In this document: piece by piece, positions 62,010-64,000 of the stretch
Layout of the letters: each line of letters starts with the position of its first letter
Position numbering within the stretch: the first letter of the stretch is position 1
Source of the DNA: Abyssibius alkaniclasticus
Lineage (GTDB): Bacteria > Pseudomonadota > Alphaproteobacteria > Rhodobacterales > Rhodobacteraceae
Direction of reading: 5' to 3'
Length of the DNA stretch: 64,000 bases
NCBI RefSeq assembly: GCF_020447305.1
Contig: NZ_CP095732.1
Location: 2,760,501-2,824,500 of the forward strand
Made by a program: the position numbers and the translations under genes
The notes under the pieces: generated by a model
The model's database searches: none
What the model was told of the DNA's origin: nothing
The model's input: only the letters and a program-made list of their open reading frames with translations

Positions 62010-62471
62010 TCAAACCACCGGGCCGCCGCGCGTCTCGTCACTCAGCAAAACGTTACTTTCCACCGCGCCAACGCCCGGCAGGGTCATGATCCGGCGGCGC
62101 AGGATTCGCTCGAAATCCGCAAGATCGCGCGCAACAACCCTGATCCGATAATCATACACGCCCAGCACATGCTGCACGAGCTGCACTTCGGGGATCGCGC
62201 TCACCGCGCGCTCAAAATCCTCAAGCCCGACACGGCCCTTTACAGCCAGTTTAATACCAAGGAAAACAACAACTTCATAGCCAAGCTTCATGCGGTCCAG
62301 CACCAGTTGCCGCCCGGTGATCACGCCGCTTTCCTCCAGCCGCCGCAAGCGCCGCCACGCAGCCGGCTGGCTGATGCCCAGCGCCGCGCCCAAAGCCGCC
62401 GCCCCCATATCGCCCTCGGCCATAAGCAGGCGCAGCATGGCGCGGTCTGTGGCATCCAGCGCAACACTCAT
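62010..62471 (-). CDS. Lrp/AsnC family regulator (downstream copy)
   Basis: A 153-residue feast/famine regulator: N-terminal winged HTH (about 5-60, ALGAALGISQPAAWRRLRRLEESG) and C-terminal RAM/ACT-like ligand domain (about 70-145, PEVQLVQHVLGVYDYRIRVV). Such proteins assemble as octamers and sense amino acids. It overlaps the upstream Lrp gene by four bases, so the two are co-expressed. It is on the opposite strand to ilvC. Confidence 0.92.
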   Translation of the reverse strand: MSVALDATDRAMLRLLMAEGDMGAAALGAALGISQPAAWRRLRRLEESGVITGRQLVLDRMKLGYEVVVFLGIKLAVKGRVGLEDFERAVSAIPEVQLVQHVLGVYDYRIRVVARDLADFERILRRRIMTLPGVGAVESNVLLSDETRGGPVV

Positions 62472-62926
62472 AGCGGCAATGCCTCGGTGTTTTTTACTTC
62501 CGATACCAGCATCAGCGCCTCGATATCGGCAATATGCGGCAGCGCCAGGATCTTGCCCTTGTAAATGTCCTGATAATGCGCAAGGTCGCGCGCCAGCACA
62601 TCCATGCGGATATCGACCCGCCCCAGCAGGGTCTGGATTGTGTCGACCTCGGCAATGTCGCGCGCCGCGGCCAGAAATTCGGCAAAGGCATTGGGCGCGG
62701 TCTTGTCCAGATTGATGCGCAGGAACACCTGCACACCGTAGCCAAGCGCGCGCATATCCACCACCACGCGCTTGCCTTTCAGAACGCCCGCCGTCTTCAA
62801 CTTTTCCAGCCGCCGCCAGCAGGGTGCCACGGTCATACCCGCCTGCACCGCCAGGTCGGCGGTTGAAATCGTGGGGCTGGCCTGCAAAAGCCGCAACAGC
62901 CGCCGGTCTGTATCATCAACCTGCAT
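62468..62926 (-). CDS. Lrp/AsnC family regulator (upstream copy)
   Basis: A 152-residue Lrp-family protein with HTH (about 5-58, DLAVQAGMTVAPCWRRLEKL) and RAM domain (about 68-145, AEVDTIQTLLGRVDIRMDVL). It differs clearly from the adjacent copy and carries a Cys in the recognition-helix region. The start at 62926 is 131 bases from the divergent ilvC start, so regulation of ilvC and of itself is the natural guess. Confidence 0.92.
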   Translation of the reverse strand: MQVDDTDRRLLRLLQASPTISTADLAVQAGMTVAPCWRRLEKLKTAGVLKGKRVVVDMRALGYGVQVFLRINLDKTAPNAFAEFLAAARDIAEVDTIQTLLGRVDIRMDVLARDLAHYQDIYKGKILALPHIADIEALMLVSEVKNTEALPL

Positions 62927-62944
62927 GAATTTTGCTATATCTCA

Positions 62945-62993
62945 TGATTTTGCCTATTGGAATTACCTATTTTCAGCATTTTCAGCAAAATCA
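62945..62993. promoter_or_regulatory. Inverted repeat in Lrp-ilvC divergent region
   Basis: TGATTTTGC (62945-62953) and GCAAAATCA (62985-62993) are perfect 9-base inverted arms 31 bases apart in an AT-rich region between the Lrp pair and ilvC. They are candidate Lrp-type sites. A -10-like or -35-like assignment is not clear by eye. Confidence 0.45.
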
Positions 62994-63021
62994 GAAACAC
63001 ATACCGCCAAAATATCCGTAG

Positions 63022-64000
<979 letters not shown>

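Overview
The window looks like chromosome of an alphaproteobacterium of the order Rhodobacterales (Roseobacter/Paracoccaceae type). The support is the GC-rich codon usage, three complete TRAP transporters, a tRNA-His with A73 and no G-1, a GTTC-N7-GTTC LexA box, a pleD/DUF3572 pair, DUF6324 and DUF2852 proteins, a non-pyrrolysine MttB homologue, a two-subunit PntAB, an AdoCbl-dependent NrdJ and an ilvI/ilvN/ilvC set. I see no prophage, IS element, rRNA or CRISPR array. Most of it is ordinary, densely packed chromosome.

Layout. 0.1-3.6 kb (minus): SLC13 permease, YmdB-like phosphoesterase and 5-formyl-THF cyclo-ligase preceded by a 6S RNA. 3.7-6.8 kb: large glycosyltransferase, SOS-type mmcB with a LexA box at its start, DUF6324. 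6.9-8.5 kb: tRNA-His and a class III aminotransferase. 8.5-12.7 kb: PleD diguanylate cyclase, DUF3572, HAD phosphatase, MttB-family methyltransferase. 12.7-14.7 kb: a nested palindrome, an Xre/RES toxin-antitoxin pair and an outer-membrane barrel. 14.8-17.9 kb: pntAB. 18-26.6 kb: an N-formylglutamate amidohydrolase-TRAP operon divergent from an RpiR regulator and phosphotransferase, then a phosphonate-monoesterase-like enzyme and a DadA-like oxidase. 26.8-33.6 kb: dctB-dctD and dctP-dctQ-dctM, with a candidate sigma-54 promoter between the regulators and the transporter. 33.8-44.2 kb: galE, a small membrane protein coupled to glycerate kinase, and an alpha-2-macroglobulin/PBP1C pair. 44.2-48.4 kb: infC (ATC start), DUF938, lipid A-type acyltransferase, DUF2852, RDD and the N-end-rule transferase Bpt. 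48.4-52.8 kb: a third TRAP system resembling the alpha-keto-acid type. 53.0-57.0 kb: the ilvI operon with a leader-peptide attenuator, interrupted by a sulfotransferase-like gene and ending in a second cyclo-ligase homologue. 57-64 kb: EF-hand protein, nrdJ with NrdR boxes, two Lrp/AsnC regulators divergent from ilvC, which runs off the right edge.

How it works together. The metabolic theme is uptake and turnover of organic and amino acids: dicarboxylates (DctPQM under DctBD), probably keto acids (third TRAP), N-formyl amino acids or a related substrate (first TRAP plus hydrolase), and branched-chain amino-acid synthesis (ilvI, ilvN, ilvC) controlled by attenuation and probably by Lrp proteins. 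The regulatory signals readable by eye are unusually rich: LexA box, NrdR boxes, BCAA attenuator, non-AUG infC start, candidate sigma-54 promoter, strong intrinsic terminators, and stable hairpins just after dctP in two TRAP operons. The most distinctive points are the sulfotransferase-like gene translationally coupled inside ilvI-ilvN, the apparently leaderless ilv leader peptide, the GAFPGA variant in DctD, the two oversized DctM subunits and the structured repeats at 12.7 and 26.6 kb. I did not find a clearly new multi-gene system.
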